Origin: Effrenium voratum
Taxonomy: Eukaryota > Sar > Dinophyceae > Suessiales > Symbiodiniaceae
Direction of reading: 5' to 3'
Length of the DNA: 64,000 bases
Assembly: GCA_963377175.1 (NCBI GenBank)
Contig: CAUJNA010003782.1
Coordinates: 62,001 to 126,000 of the forward strand
The position numbers and the translations under genes are program-made. Under the pieces are notes generated by a model. That model ran no database searches, had not been told where the DNA came from, and worked only from the letters and a program-made list of their open reading frames with translations. Of this stretch, positions 28,979-39,445 are shown piece by piece (the first letter of the stretch is position 1; the number at the start of each line of letters is the position of its first letter).

Positions 28979-29181
28979 TACCCCCGGCCTCACGTAGTGA
29001 ATCAAGCAGGGAAGCAAGTGAGATCAGAGCAGTCTAAGGTAAAATATGAAAGCACTCCGCGACTTGGGCCTTATTAGGTAGCCCACCTGAAGGACGAGAG
29101 CCATGCAGTCCTTGGAACCGTGGGGGGCGTGGCATGCCTGCGCTAGTATGACAATGTTTCACGCCCTGGCTTTTTGCTGTG

Positions 29182-29391
29182 AAAGTCTGTCAAGTCCTGC
29201 CCGCAGATGATGTTAGCGACCGGAACCCAAAAGTGGTATGCAGCTGCCTGAACTCAGAGTGGCTGTGCCAGGGCAGCTTCATGCCCTCCGGCGCTGCCAA
29301 GAGAGGCACCAAGCGAGGCACCGCAACAGACAGGAACAACCTTCGACCGGCCTCAAGTCATTGTTCACCCGCGCTCAGAGACCATTTTGTG
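29182..29391 (+). CDS. Candidate exon, Cys-containing, unknown
   Basis: Reads KVCQVLPADDVSDRNPKVV, CSCLNSEWLCQGSFMPSG, AAKRGTKRGTATDRNNLR, PASSHCSPALRDHFV before GTAGCC. A second frame (LPELRVAVPGQLHALRRC) is also open after tatgcag (29242). Confidence 0.45.
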
Positions 29392-30101
29392 GTAGCCACG
29401 CGTGTTTTTTTGTTTTTCCTTTTGAGCATTTGGAAACCACGCGGTTTTGTTTGTTCCTTTTGGGCATTTGTTGTTCTGTGGAATGCCCGCTATGTTGCTT
29501 AGCTTCTCTCACTTGCTTTCGGTCGCGTCAGGTTAGCCAGCCACCTTCAGAGGCATGGGCACATGGGTCCGAGTTGTAGTGGGTGACTCGCGACTCGCGG
29601 ATGGGTTAGCTTGATTCCGATGTCCTCTAACTTCTGGGCTGAAGTTGGGACAACATGTTGTGTTTTCACCCAGTTTTGGGACTCAAAGTGTCCCAAGAAC
29701 ATGGAGGCGACTCGATTCTGAGCTAGCTGCAACCCCATTCTCGTAGCCTCCGGCCATCCATTCATTTTGCATCCAGGATAGCTCGCCATGCACGGCTGAC
29801 AAGCCCCTCGGCCTGTCAGGTGTGTTGCACTGCATTTCTTTCGTGCAGGACAGGAGGTTTGGGTGAGCCGGGAACCAGGTTGGCAAACCACTCTGCCTAT
29901 GACAGGATCCCTTGAGCCAGGATGACGGGTACTGATGTTTGAGAGGCTTGTGCCCTTTGAGGGCCGTCTCAGGAGGCAGCTTTAAGCATAGGTGGACTTT
30001 GTGTGACAAGCTGGTTGGGATCCTAGAGTTTGGCTTCCCTTTGAACGTCGATCTTCGTGTTGCGAGCAAAATATTGATGTGCGCCGATGCGGGTGGCCGA
30101 G

Positions 30102-30170
30102 GTCTGCCGGAGTCAAAGCAAGCAACAGTTGTTTGAGCAAATGACCGGCCAACCCATTCCGACTCCACAG
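30102..30170 (+). CDS. Internal exon, unknown protein
   Basis: Reads VCRSQSKQQLFEQMTGQP then IPTPQ. Acceptor gtggccgag (30101). End uncertain. A minus-strand frame of 195 codons (29683-30270) overlaps but is judged less likely. Confidence 0.45.
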
Positions 30171-30444
30171 CATCATGGCACATTGTGTTGCCATCGCACC
30201 TCGTGTGTGTGTGTGCTTGTGCGTATAACACCATGCGTGTTAGACGGTTGGCCGCCTGCGGTCCTTTCATTGCACATGCGTGTCACGCGGGAGAGGAATC
30301 AGGGACCTGTTCCGGATGGCTGGTGTTTGACGTGTCTGTGTTCCTTGGCCATAGGCATTCTGCCCCAAGCACGTTTTTCTCAGGCCGCAGTGCGCGCTGC
30401 CTGAGGGACCACAGGCGCAAACGTGCCGTGGGATCGTGTTGTAG

Positions 30445-30513
30445 GGTTTCCAGACGTGTCCGGGTGTGGTGGATATGCATGGCTTCGGGCTAACTATGAG
30501 TGGGAAAGCGCCG
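30445..30513 (+). CDS. Internal exon with GTAAGA donor, unknown protein
   Basis: Reads FPDVSGCGGYAWLRANYE then WESA. Acceptor tgttgtag (to 30444); donor GTAAGA at 30514, phase 1. An upstream stretch after tttttctcag (30382) holds another possible exon (RSARCLRDHRRKRAVGS or PQCALPEGPQAQTCRGIV). Confidence 0.5.
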
Positions 30514-30689
30514 GTAAGACGGGCACGCGTTTGCCACGCAAATTGCCCCAAGGCTTCAAACTTGCTGGTAAGCTGTGGATTTGGCAGGTGGTTTGCCCCC
30601 CGGCATCATGGCTTTGCATGGTTTCGATCGGTGCATAACCTTATTCCCAGAAAGTGTCCTGTCCAGACAGTGCCGCAAGCCTGCCTTAT

Positions 30690-30800
30690 CTAGGTTTTTG
30701 AGTAGTGCCCTTTTCTCCCGTTTTTTGGGGAGGGTTCCCCTACTAAAATGGACTACAGAAAACAAAAGGTACCCTTATTCTGACCTCTCTACTGGAGGAC
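30690..30800. mobile_element. Repeat family A, copy 4
   Basis: Starts ctaggtttttgagtagtg, ends ctactggaggac; centre 'ggttcccctactaaaatgg' and 'acccttattctgacctctc'. It ends 23 bp before the acceptor of the Pro/Ala-rich exon. Confidence 0.8.
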
Positions 30801-30823
30801 GCTTCTTTCTTTTTGCTCCCCAG

Positions 30824-31321
30824 GCGAGGCCTGGCCGCTTCTTCCTGACGTCGCGAACGCCCAGTCCGGCCATGCCACCGTCAGCACCCGGAGCAGCGCC
30901 CAGCAGAGCATCGCCAGATGCTTCACCGGTTGCAGATGCCTCGCCAAAGGTGCGGGCTCCATCGCCAGCCAAAGCGCCAGCGCGAGCCATTGCTGCCATA
31001 GCTGAGCCGGCAGCGCACAAGCAGGCACCGCCAGACAGGCAAGCAGCACAGGCGCCAGCGCCAGTGGCAGAAGCAGTACCATCCTCAGTAGCGGCACCTG
31101 TGATACGGCCAGTTTCAGCAGAGACCACGGCAGCAAAGGCTGGCGGAGCAGCTCCAGATGCAAAGCCCGCAACGCCAGCAAGCACGCCAGACAGCGCCCT
31201 GTTTTCTCTGACTGCAGCGCCGGCTGCACCGCCGGGAGTGGAGTCTGTGTCGTCTTCGCCGACTGCGCCGCCTCGACCGACGAAGCTGGGCAAGAAAGGG
31301 CGAACATCCAGAACTGAGTAT
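30824..31321 (+). CDS. Long Pro/Ala/Ser-rich linker exon
   Basis: 166 codons: ARPGRFFLTSRTPSPAMPP, SAPGAAPSRASPDASPVAD and so on to PRPTKLGKKGRTSRTEY. Acceptor ctccccag (30816-30823) follows a pyrimidine tract; GTTTGG donor at 31322, phase 0. Low-complexity, probably disordered linker; such linkers join domains in large dinoflagellate proteins. The minus-strand Gly/Ala frame (30775-31494) is its mirror and was rejected. Confidence 0.65.
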
Positions 31322-32249
31322 GTTTGGATGCTCCGGACAGCAATTCCCTCTTCAATTCCGGAAATTCCCAGCATCGCCCATTTGCCCCTTAAATAGGCTT
31401 CGCCCACACACACACGCATACAGGTGTATCTATATGTATTATATACATGTAAACACGCACATATAGATGGACACACATTTGCAAACATGGGCACTTTTGT
31501 GCGCCCTGCACAGCAGGGGTTAGGTGGACCTTTGCAGTGATCTTTTTCTAGTGAATTGCTGATTCATCAATCGCCTGCACCTTGCTTGTCTTCCAATGAG
31601 GGTGGGCTTCAAGTAGCGAACAGCAAACTAGGCACCTATGACCACTGAAACCATGCTGGCAAACATACATGAAGGCAACAGACACCACTGATGACCACTA
31701 AGTCACGTGCGAACTAGTAGCAACTATGTTCGTGCTGTGAGACGTGCATCTAGCTGCACTCTTGCTAGCACGCAGAACAGCAGACACAACAAGAGGCACC
31801 TATGCTGCCTGGCTGCCGGCCATAAACAAAGCATGTGCTTTCATGCGCTGACAGGCAGACTTCGCTGCAAAGGCATACGCTTGAACATATGCCCCAACTA
31901 CTTGCCATCCAGGCACTTGCCTGTGACAGAGCATACTGAGAGAGAACTGTGTCTAAACTAGACATTTTGAAGGCCGTTTGTGAGCCCCGTGTCTGGCATT
32001 CACCTGTCAACTCACCATGTTGCCAGCGTTCCAAGGCTTCAAGAGAAACAGACATCTCTCACCTGCCTTGTGACAGAAAAACAAAATGAAAAACGATTGC
32101 TGACCTCACACCCCTGCCTTGTGGCATATGACCCCATTTGCTGCAAACAAAAACTTGGCACGAAAATATATGTATATATAAAACAACATGTTTTTTTAAA
32201 GGGAAGAAACACAACAATTAAGAAAACAACATCAGATGCTGTGACTGAA
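31322..32249 (+). other. Unassigned, higher AT
   Basis: No + exon with good borders. A minus-strand frame at 31765-32055 (MSVSLEALERWQHGELTG...) looks protein-like but has no support. AT-rich microsatellite-like DNA at 32160-32230. Confidence 0.35.
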
Positions 32250-32341
32250 GGCCCCCCCCCCCATGCTGAGGGCGAAGAAGCGGCCGCCACCCCTCGCGCC
32301 AAAGGCGCCAGGCGCGATGGGAGATGGGCGTATCATGTGCT
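32250..32341 (+). CDS. Candidate exon, unknown
   Basis: Frame EGPPPHAEGEEAAATPRA then KGARRDGRWAYHVL, stop. Borders unclear. Confidence 0.3.
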
Positions 32342-32761
32342 CTGAGGCCAAGGGCGGTAGGCTTTAATGCCTTTTGACACTAGTTCCGGGGTTCTAACTT
32401 CTAATAAAGTGTTTGTATTCTTTCAGTTCTGTTCATTTTTTTTTTGTGGTGGGCTGCCAAAAGAAAAGTTTGGGTAGGGTTACCAGGTCTAATAGCCTAT
32501 ATCAGGTTGAATGCCAGGTGTGCCAGGTTCAGTGCCGGGTCTTAGTACCCCATATCACACTGTTGCTGGATCAAGTGTTTGGGTTGTTTGTCTTAATTGG
32601 TTCTGTTCATTCGTTTGGTAGGGGGCTGCAAAAGGCAAAGTGTTTGGTTGTAAAGGGAGGGTTGTGCATGTTCTGGGTTCTAGTGTCTGTCAAGCGGCTT
32701 TTACTCATTGTCAAGATCGTGAATGACTTGGCGTCATGCATTTTATAGACTGCGCTTGCAG

Positions 32762-32839
32762 TATATGACCGGCTGGAGCTATCAAAGCAGGATTCTCGGA
32801 GGCGCATTGAGGCAGCCACTAAGCCCATTAGATCCTGCA
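32762..32839 (+). CDS. Internal exon of a gene ending at 33421
   Basis: After gcgcttgcag, two bases then YDRLELSKQDSRRRIEAAT then KPIRSC, phase 1 before GTAGGC (32840). Charged helix-like start. Phase fits the exon at 33219. Confidence 0.6.
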
Positions 32840-33218
32840 GTAGGCATGTGTGTTATGAGTGCTTTTGCAATGGGTCGGGCATGGTGACTTGTGTGCTGGG
32901 TGATTTGTTTCATGTTTCTACGTAGAAACATGCAAATTGAAGACATGTGCTGCGAAATGTTGCAAACAATCCTGGCAGTTTATATCAGCATGTTGCTTAT
33001 CCTTCGTGTGGTATGGCTGGGTGGTGTGCGTGGTTGACCAGGTTGGGATATTTGGAAGTGGGAAGCGAGGCTTCTTGCCTGCTTGCCTGCCTGCTTGCTT
33101 GCCTTCTTGGCTATTTTCGGGTTTGGTTGTCGAGGCGTTGCGTCGCTTTCCACTTGGCTTGCTTGGATTAGTCAGTCGTGTTTCGTTGTGTGTGTTCTAT
33201 ACTTCGGTTTTCAACCAG

Positions 33219-33338
33219 GAGAGCTAGTAATTCTCTGCTTGCCCCAACTGGATCCATCGTTGATTCTCCGCATCATGATTGGGTGGGCCAGTTCAAAGTT
33301 GATGTGCCAGACGCGTGGTTGTGTAGTCATGCCATCCA
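33219..33338 (+). CDS. Internal exon of a gene ending at 33421
   Basis: Two bases then ELVILCLPQLDPSLILRIM, IGWASSKLMCQTRGCVVM, PS. Acceptor ttcaaccag (33210-33218); donor GTGTTA at 33339, phase 1, which fits the next exon. Hydrophobic first half. Confidence 0.6.
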
Positions 33339-33371
33339 GTGTTAGGTTAGTCTAGGAGTTGTTGCTTTCAG

Positions 33372-33421
33372 GCAGTGAGGGGATCAGGACTGTGAATGAC
33401 CTGCTCGGCTCCGCGTTTTGA
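33372..33421 (+). CDS. Terminal exon with stop codon
   Basis: Two bases then SEGIRTVNDLLGSAF and TGA (33419). Acceptor ttgctttcag (to 33371). A short A-rich 3' stretch follows. The phases of the three exons (32762, 33219, 33372) agree. No family recognised. Confidence 0.55.
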
Positions 33422-33451
33422 AAAACAAACACATAGAAAAGGATCCTCCCT

Positions 33452-33651
33452 CCCTGAGTTCCTGGACTTTAAACTTTTCGGGAAGACCATGATAGGGGTA
33501 ATACAAAGTTCAGACTTGCTTTGGCCCATCCACTCAGGAAGTGAGGATCTGCGGGAATTCAAGGTCCCCCAGTGCCCAAGAACCCTTGGAGGAGGGTTGC
33601 ACTACAGACAAAAGTGTACCCCTATTCTAACCTCTCCACTGGAGGACCTAG
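33452..33651. mobile_element. Repeat J copy 2 followed by repeat A copy 5
   Basis: 33452-33536 matches 11258-11336 ('cttttcgggaagacca', 'aaagttcagacttgctttgg'). 33561-33651 is a shortened A element ('aaggtcccccagtg' ... 'ccactggaggacctag'). Confidence 0.65.
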
Positions 33652-33689
33652 TATTTCACCAGTCTGTTTTTTTTCTCTTCACCGCCCGG

Positions 33690-33841
33690 GTTACGCTGTT
33701 GCCGGAGGCGCCGTGCGCGTGGGCGGGGGCTTCAAGCTGCCGGCGCCGCCAGCGAAGGCGCCGCTGGGCAAGGCGCCGCGCCGCGCCAAGGCCAAGGCGA
33801 AGCAGAAGGCGGGGCAGCGGAATCGGCGGCGGGGCTGGTGA
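33690..33841 (+). CDS. Terminal exon, basic Ala/Lys-rich tail
   Basis: Reads GYAVAGGAVRVGGGFKLPA, PPAKAPLGKAPRRAKAKAK, QKAGQRNRRRGW and TGA at 33839. A basic C-terminal tail. Start border not identified. AT-rich 3' sequence follows (33850-33910). Confidence 0.55.
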
Positions 33842-34130
33842 CGAGATTTTTTTAGCAAAATTAAAAACATGTATCAAACAATAACTAACAAAACAAAACA
33901 TAACAAACAACCTGGGCTCACTCGGGGTCGCTTTGGCTTGGGGCAGTTAATGGGTGTTTTGTTTGGCGATAGGACGTTCCAATGTCCAAGTTGTCAAATT
34001 CGGTTGGCAGTTGCACGCAGAAGGGCATTTTTTTTCGGGATAGTACAGTCCAATGTCCAATTCGGAGCGACCCAAAGCTTCACGTGGATAAAAGGAAGGA
34101 GGAGGTGCTCTCAAAGTGCAGCTGCAGTTT

Positions 34131-34252
34131 GTCTTCCATTTGCTTAAGAATATTTTTGTCATTTTCCCTTGTCGGTTTTAAAAGGAATTTATCACTACCG
34201 TTGTTTTTTTTTCCAGGGGTCTTAACCAAATGGAAGTTGTCTTTGAGTCAAA
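34131..34252. mobile_element. Repeat family H, copy 1 (TIR element)
   Basis: Left ccatttgcttaagaat, right cttaaccaaatgg, an inverted repeat of about 13 bp; centre 'tcggttttaaaaggaattt' and a T9-ccag pyrimidine/acceptor box. Flanks share 'ttgtctt' (possible target duplication). Confidence 0.75.
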
Positions 34253-34322
34253 GGCATCTCGGCCCAAGCACCCGTCTAGCTTCTCCGTTTGGGCCATGGC
34301 GGACGAGGCAAAGGCTGCTTAG
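34230..34322 (+). CDS. Short ORF starting at the end of repeat H copy 1
   Basis: ATG in the element's right end gives MEVVFESKASRPKHPSSFS then VWAMADEAKAA, stop. Reading through from the T9-ccag acceptor box is equally possible. Unknown. Confidence 0.35.
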   Translation: MEVVFESKASRPKHPSSFSVWAMADEAKAA

Positions 34323-34418
34323 ATGCAGAGTGCTTGTCTCGCCAATTTGTTGGGTTTCAACATCTTGGGGAGGTTGGAAGAATTAGGACCTTCATACCTA
34401 CATACATGACTAGATACA

Positions 34419-34528
34419 CTAGGTCGCCCAGTAGTGCCCTTTTACCCTTTTTTGGGGGAGCGTTTTCCTATTAAAATAGACTACAGAAAAAGGTACCCTT
34501 ATTCTAACCTCTCTACTGGCGGTCCTAG
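34419..34528. mobile_element. Repeat family A, copy 6
   Basis: Starts ctaggtcgcccagtag, ends ctactggcggtcctag, an almost perfect inverted pair. Confidence 0.85.
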
Positions 34529-35112
34529 TACATATAGACTAGACATACAGGCATACAGACATTTCAGAGCATGTAATCACAGCACATTACCTCACGCGGT
34601 ACGACATTGCATTATTACAGTACGTTAATAGCAGTTATGCAGACACACAGCCATACAGGCATACAGGCATGCATGAACAAGCGGACGGAGAAATTGGCTG
34701 AATGACTGATGGAATTGTTGGATGCTTGAACATGTGACATAATGTGTGCGAGTATGTGGGTATGTGCGTAGGTGTGTACGTGCGTGTGAGTGTGTATGTT
34801 TGTGTGTATGGGTGTGTGAGCATGGGCATGTATGTATGTTTGGTTGCTTTGCTGGATGTATGTGGGTCTGTGTTTTTTTACCGTGTCAGTTCTTTAGTCT
34901 TCGTGGGAGGTGGGGCTTGGGCGAGCCATACCCCCGAATCATACCCCGAACCATACCCCCGAACCATACCCCGAGTCATACCCCTTAAAAAACACAAAAA
35001 AAGAACTTGCAAGAACTGTGGCATTTGCATGTGATCCATGGATAGCTGGAAGCTATAGGGGTTTAACTTCAAGTGAAGAAGGGGGTCTTGTCAAGAAACA
35101 TATTTTTAGATC
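34529..35112 (+). other. Microsatellite-like DNA and repeat M copy 1
   Basis: TGTG/TATG-rich tract at 34745-34860; repeat M (34918-34990) has four 12-14-bp units of the type cataccccgaaccatacccc. No gene seen. Confidence 0.6.
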
Positions 35113-35310
35113 TTGACATGTGGACCGATGCCAGGGGGTAGGGGCTCCGAGGTAATACCTGGTTCACCTGTGGTTCCTGGATCTATTCTTGAACCTGCGA
35201 TGCTTGCATGGTTGGGCTCTGATGTCATGGGGCCAAGTACAGTTGACATGTCCACTCACACACTCACTGGTTACTCGTGGGGCCATTTTGGCTCCAGTGG
35301 TGTTCCTTGA
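35113..35310 (+). CDS. Candidate ORF, unknown
   Basis: Reads ... SPVVPGSILEPAMLAWLGS then DVMGPSTVDMSTHTLTGY, SWGHFGSSGVP, stop. Protein-like second half; no splice support. Confidence 0.3.
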   Translation: MTCGPMPGGRGSEVIPGSPVVPGSILEPAMLAWLGSDVMGPSTVDMSTHTLTGYSWGHFGSSGVP

Positions 35311-35444
35311 CACTCGGTTACCCACCTCGGTCTCGGCTTGCTATTTTCAATGGAAAGTGCCAATGGATGGAGTTAAAGAGATCCTGCGGATGTCCTGGTA
35401 CTAGAGTTGTCTGTAGCATGTGGTGCTGTGGCGGGGGGGTGCAG

Positions 35445-35588
35445 CTTGACGGAAGACGCTGGGACTTGCAGGGCGCCGTGGCGGGGGGTGCCGCTGCTGA
35501 GCTTGAAATTTGGAGCTTGCTTCCTGCAGTCTGTCCGACGCGGTGGAAACAGCTGTCTGTCCTGGGCCACTGTCGCAGTGAAACATAA
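35445..35588 (+). CDS. Internal exon, unknown protein
   Basis: Reads LDGRRWDLQGAVAGGAAAE, LEIWSLLPAVCPTRWKQL, SVLGHCRSET, stop. Acceptor gggtgcag (to 35444). A second frame (CSLTEDAGTCRAPWRGVP) is open. The frame upstream ends KVPMDGVKEILRMSWY at 35401, possibly another exon. Confidence 0.45.
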   Translation, partial: LDGRRWDLQGAVAGGAAAELEIWSLLPAVCPTRWKQLSVLGHCRSET

Positions 35589-35639
35589 GCTGTCTTTGTG
35601 CTCCTGGGGTACTCTTGGTGTCTTTCCGGTCGAAAAAAA

Positions 35640-35698
35640 TGTCCCCCGATTCATACCCCCGATTCATACCCGATTCATACCCCGATTCATACCCTTCT
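35640..35698. repeat. Repeat family M, copy 2
   Basis: Four units of cccgattcatac(cc). It lies just before the acceptor ccatttgcag of the next exon. Confidence 0.8.
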
Positions 35699-35712
35699 GC
35701 TGCCATTTGCAG

Positions 35713-35891
35713 CCAAGAGCCTCTGGGGCAGTACTAGCGAAGCTATGTCGCCCAAATCCTCAGAAGACACAAAACTCAAAGAGAAGCACTGCAGGAACCA
35801 GCTTGCGGCTCTTTTCGCAGAAGTTCGCCAGAAGGCGGGTTCGGAAGGCTTACTGCGATGTATCAAGTGCGACACGGTACACCACCTGTGA
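35713..35891 (+). CDS. Exon, probably terminal, unknown protein
   Basis: Two bases then KSLWGSTSEAMSPKSSEDT, KLKEKHCRNQLAALFAEVR, QKAGSEGLLRCIKCDTVH, HL, stop. Acceptor gccatttgcag (to 35712). Clear coding composition with a C..C pair. An in-frame GTACAC donor at 35877 is an alternative to the stop. Confidence 0.6.
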
Positions 35892-36627
35892 GACGCCCAC
35901 TAGCCTCTGCGCGGCTGACGCTGGTTCGTGACTGGTGCGGGTGGCGGGCCTGACTGGCAGCGGCGCTTCCCCTTAAGCAACGCTTGCTTGGGTCTGTGAG
36001 CACGCGGGTCGCTTGAACTCCAAGTGGAGGTGGCCATGACGTTCGCCTTAGGCAGTGGCTCTGCGCCTTCCACCTAGCGCAGCAGCTTTCGCTAACCCAC
36101 TCACGCAGAGTGGCAGCTGTCTAGTTCAGGCCACTCACAAGCGCCCCAGGCTGGCTTTTAGCAACTAAGCGGTCCAAATTCTCACGGCTATCCAGTTGCC
36201 AGCGCACGGGAGCTTTGCAGTGTCCAAAGCCACAAAGCAAGCGTTCAGAGGCGCGCGAGCCATACCCCGAATCATACCCCCGAGCCATACCCCGAACCAT
36301 ACCTTCGATTCATACCCCTTATGCCAACCTCCCGGCACGGCCACGTCAAAAAAACACATACCCATGTATGTATATGCCCGTGAAAGTGTATGCATGTCTG
36401 TATTGTATATCTGTATGTTCGTATGCCTGTGTGCCTGCATGTCCGTATGTGCGTCTGTATTTCTGTATGGCTGTATTCCTGCATGCCTGTATGTCTGTAT
36501 GTCTGTGTGTGTGTCTGTATGTGTGTATATCGGAAATGTACTGCAATACAATGCAATGTGATGTAATGTATGTAGGTAGGTATGTCTGTATGTCTGTTTG
36601 TCTGTATGGCTATATGGTATACCTTCA
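35892..36627 (+). other. Unassigned; repeat M copy 3 at 36258-36325
   Basis: A possible short exon (CPKPQSKRSEARE) lies just left of repeat M copy 3. The remainder is TGTATG-rich with no gene support. Confidence 0.5.
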
Positions 36628-37150
36628 TTCATTAATTCATTCATTCATTCATTCATTCATTCATTCATTCATTCATTCATTCATTCATTCATTCATTAAT
36701 TCATTCATTCATTCATTCATTCATACATTCATTCATTCATACATTCATTCATTCATCATTTCATTTCATGTCATTTCATTTTGTTTCATTTCATTCTATT
36801 TCATTTCATTTCATTTCATTCATTCATTCATTCATTCATTCATTCATTCATTCATTCATTCATTCATTCATTCATTCATTCATTCATTCATTCATTCATT
36901 CATTCATTCATTCATTCATTCATTCATTCATTCATTCATTCATTCATTCATTCATTCATTCATTTTCATTCATTCATTCATTTCATTTCATTTCATTTCA
37001 TTTCATTTCATTTCATTTCATTTCATTTCATTTCATTTCATTTCATTTCATTTCATTTCATTCATTCATTCATTCATTCATTCATTCATTCATTCATTCA
37101 TTCATTCATTCATTCATTCATTCATTCATTCATTCATTCATTCATGCATG
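36628..37150. repeat. TTCA tetranucleotide / TTTCA pentanucleotide satellite
   Basis: (attc)n from 36628 to about 36760, (ttcat)n interruptions, long (attc)n 36818-36960, (ttcat)n 36975-37060, then (attc)n to 37145. ACGT/CATA tetranucleotides follow to 37330. His/Ser/Phe/Ile frames here are artefacts. Confidence 0.97.
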
Positions 37151-37330
37151 CACGCATGCTTTCACTCATGCTTCATTCTTCCACATGTATGCATGCATTC
37201 ACGCATGCACTCATTATTTGCATACATCATGCATACATACGTACGTACGTACGTACATACATACATACATGCACACATGCATGCATGCATGCATGCATAC
37301 ATACACACACACATACATACATACATACAT

Positions 37331-38535
37331 ACATCATCCATACATCATCCACACTGCTGCCGCTTTACGATTTTCCCTCTAACAAATGTGTGAGGTTGAC
37401 CTCCCTATAAGCGACCCCCCTTAAACAATGCGAATCGGGAGGTTCCTCCTCAGGTCGGGCCCGCCCGGCCTTATAACATGCGGGCGGGCGGGGAGGGAGG
37501 GGCGAAGAAGGGGGCCATGTTGAGGGGTTGGGCTTGGCTGTTTCATTTTGCAGGGAGGTTTGGTTAGCATTTAGGAGGAGCTGGGCTTGTTTGTTTCATC
37601 TATTTTCATACGTTCCTACGGTCCATGCCAGTTAGCCGGCTTCGGTGACATAGATGTGTAGATTCGAGCATCTTTGTATTGATTGCTTGGTCGGAAAAAA
37701 GTGCCTCGCCCAAGTCATTTTGTAGGCGCTGCCACCGCAGCTGCCCTTGTACCCTTCGTCATGTTGTAGAATTGTAGCCGCCGATCCCCAATTCTATACG
37801 ACAGGGCTGCTCCAACCCAACCCCCGAAAAAGGGGGTATATATATATATATACACATCGATGGAACAAGTGTAGAAATGCAAGAAGGACACCAATCCGAA
37901 TGCAATTAGGAAACATAATTCCTTATTTGTGCAACGCAAACATGTGCGATGAGGGGCGGCTTGACAGAACCCTTCTGCTATCTGGATGTAGGATGGTTCC
38001 TGCACACAAAGCACGAGGATCGAACACCATTTCCGCAAAGTCTTAGAAGAACCACCCCTGGATCATTTGCGACGAGTTCTCAAACCAGCAGGATCTGAGG
38101 CAAGTTCCTGCAAAAACCGCAAATCTGGGCGCCCCCATCCCTCCCCTCCAAACACAGGTGCCGTTGATGAATTGCTTTCAGGCTTGTCCCCAATTAGGGG
38201 GAATCATCATAAAATAGGGTAATGCATCAATCTGAGGAGGAATGCCAATTACCTTTCTGATTTCCTCAGAGATCGGGGGGAATCTCTTAGGAACTCGGCT
38301 TCTCTCTTGTTTCCGATTGAGCCGGTCCAGGGACGCGAGGAATCCAACACTTGACCGGGAGATGGCAACTTCTTTTTGTTGCCACTTCCACGCTGCAAAA
38401 TAACTCGTGTCGGGGAGTTGTGGCCGGTCTTTAGGGCGAGCTACTTGCGGGTTTTTGACGCTCCGCCATATTTTTGGGGGCGTTTGGCGAGCTATACAAA
38501 TGGTTTCCGCTGCACGGTGTGCTGTTGTGCCTTAG
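37331..38535 (+). other. Probable upstream region of the SmD2 gene
   Basis: No exon matching the SmD2 N-terminus was found. A minus-strand frame (37715-38038, ending TKGTRAAAVAAPTK) and a + frame (GAATAAALVPFVML, about 37728) compete at 37.7 kb; neither is convincing. An AT microsatellite lies at 37837-37855. Confidence 0.35.
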
Positions 38536-38607
38536 GTAGAGGAGAAGGACAACTTTGATGTTGGCCCCTTGTCCGTGCTGCAGAAGTGCGTCAAGGACAA
38601 CTCTCAG
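38536..38607 (+). CDS. SNRPD2: Small nuclear ribonucleoprotein SmD2, exon
   Basis: Twenty-four codons: VEEKDNFDVGPLSVLQKC then VKDNSQ. This is the Sm1 start of SmD2 (F..GPLSVL...VK.N.Q). SmD2 is one of the seven Sm proteins that form the heteroheptameric ring on U1, U2, U4 and U5 snRNAs. Acceptor gccttag (38529-38535). The exon must end at 38607 for VLINCRNN to follow in frame, which makes the donor GC (38608-38609). An upstream exon with the start codon was not found. Confidence 0.93.
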
Positions 38608-38877
38608 GCCCAGTGAAACGGTAGGACTTAGAGACCACGGAACAACGTGGCTAGCCCATGGTGAGAAAAAGAGAACAGGCAGCATCCGGGTAGTGAGCAG
38701 GTAACGGCACCAATCCTTGCTCTACTCAGTTGTCCAAAGCCGACCTATTTTGGTCCATGTTTAGTCAGCACCTCAAAAGGTTCGCCTTTTATGTCCAGGT
38801 TCTTTGGGCAAGTCGGGTTTGTGGTTAGGTTCAAAACGGCTCAGATCAGCAGGTCGCCATCGGGTCCTGTCCCGCAG

Positions 38878-38961
38878 GTGCTGATTAATTGCCGCAACAA
38901 CCGGAAGATCCTGGCACGAGTGAAGGCCTTTGATCGTCACTCCAACATGGTTTTGGAGAAT
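38878..38961 (+). CDS. SNRPD2: SmD2, exon (Sm1/Sm2 core)
   Basis: Twenty-eight codons: [19 protein letters not shown] then [15 protein letters not shown] and GRV.AFD.H.NMVLE are near-invariant in SmD2; here GRV is ARV. Acceptor tgtcccgcag (to 38877). Homology sets the end after LEN, so the donor is GC (38962-38963) followed by cgcc. The next intron contains repeat D copy at 39025. Confidence 0.95.
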
Positions 38962-39024
38962 GCCGCCGGGCTGCAGAGTGGTGGCTGAAATCGTGGGCAG
39001 GCAGCAGATGTTGTTTTGGAGGAA

Positions 39025-39155
39025 ACGGCCATGAGTGAAAATATAAATCGTACCCCCAGTGAACATCCCAATCCCCACTAAAATGGACTAAAATAGGTGG
39101 TGCAGTGCACCTCCCCAAAATGGTACCATTGGTTTTAACCCACGCCAAATTTCTC
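39025..39155. mobile_element. Repeat family D, in SmD2 intron
   Basis: Left 'cggccatgagtgaaaata', right 'ggttttaacccacgcca', inverted; centre 'gtgaacatcccaatcccc' and 'taaaataggtggtgca'. Confidence 0.75.
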
Positions 39156-39339
39156 GATACCCAGTACATGGGAGAAACAACTGCGCAAGGACACCTGAAA
39201 GATAGCATTCCATTCCAAGGGCCTTCTTTTGTCAGATTCCATGTCAATGTTCGCCGGCTTTTTTCGCATGCGTGACCTCAGCAATGACACACATGTTTCC
39301 TGAACTGGCTGTGGGTCACAACCCTGAGTTTCATCCACC

Positions 39340-39445
39340 CAAAATGGGTGTGGCTCAAAATTAAACAGGAGGGGCAAACCGCAGGTTTTGGTCCATGTTT
39401 CCACTTGCCAGGGCAAGCCGTTTTGGCATTGCGGGTTTTTTGAGC
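39340..39445. mobile_element. Repeat family K, copy 2, in SmD2 intron
   Basis: Left gtgtggctcaaaatt, right ttttttgagccaccgcc, an inverted pair; centre 'gggcaaaccgcaggtttt' and 'cacttgccagggcaagcc'. Confidence 0.7.

Noticed and set aside
30775..31494. 239-codon minus-strand Gly/Ala frame
   Set aside because: Antisense of the Pro/Ala-rich + exon at 30824, which has a good acceptor and lies on the strand of all well-supported genes here.
36215..37410. 392-codon His/Ser/Phe/Ile frame
   Set aside because: Translation of the (ttca)n / (tttca)n satellite.
37380..37510. GC-rich patch with short palindromes after the TTCA satellite, considered as an RNA gene
   Set aside because: No cloverleaf, Sm site, A/B box or 5S-like internal promoter could be made out.
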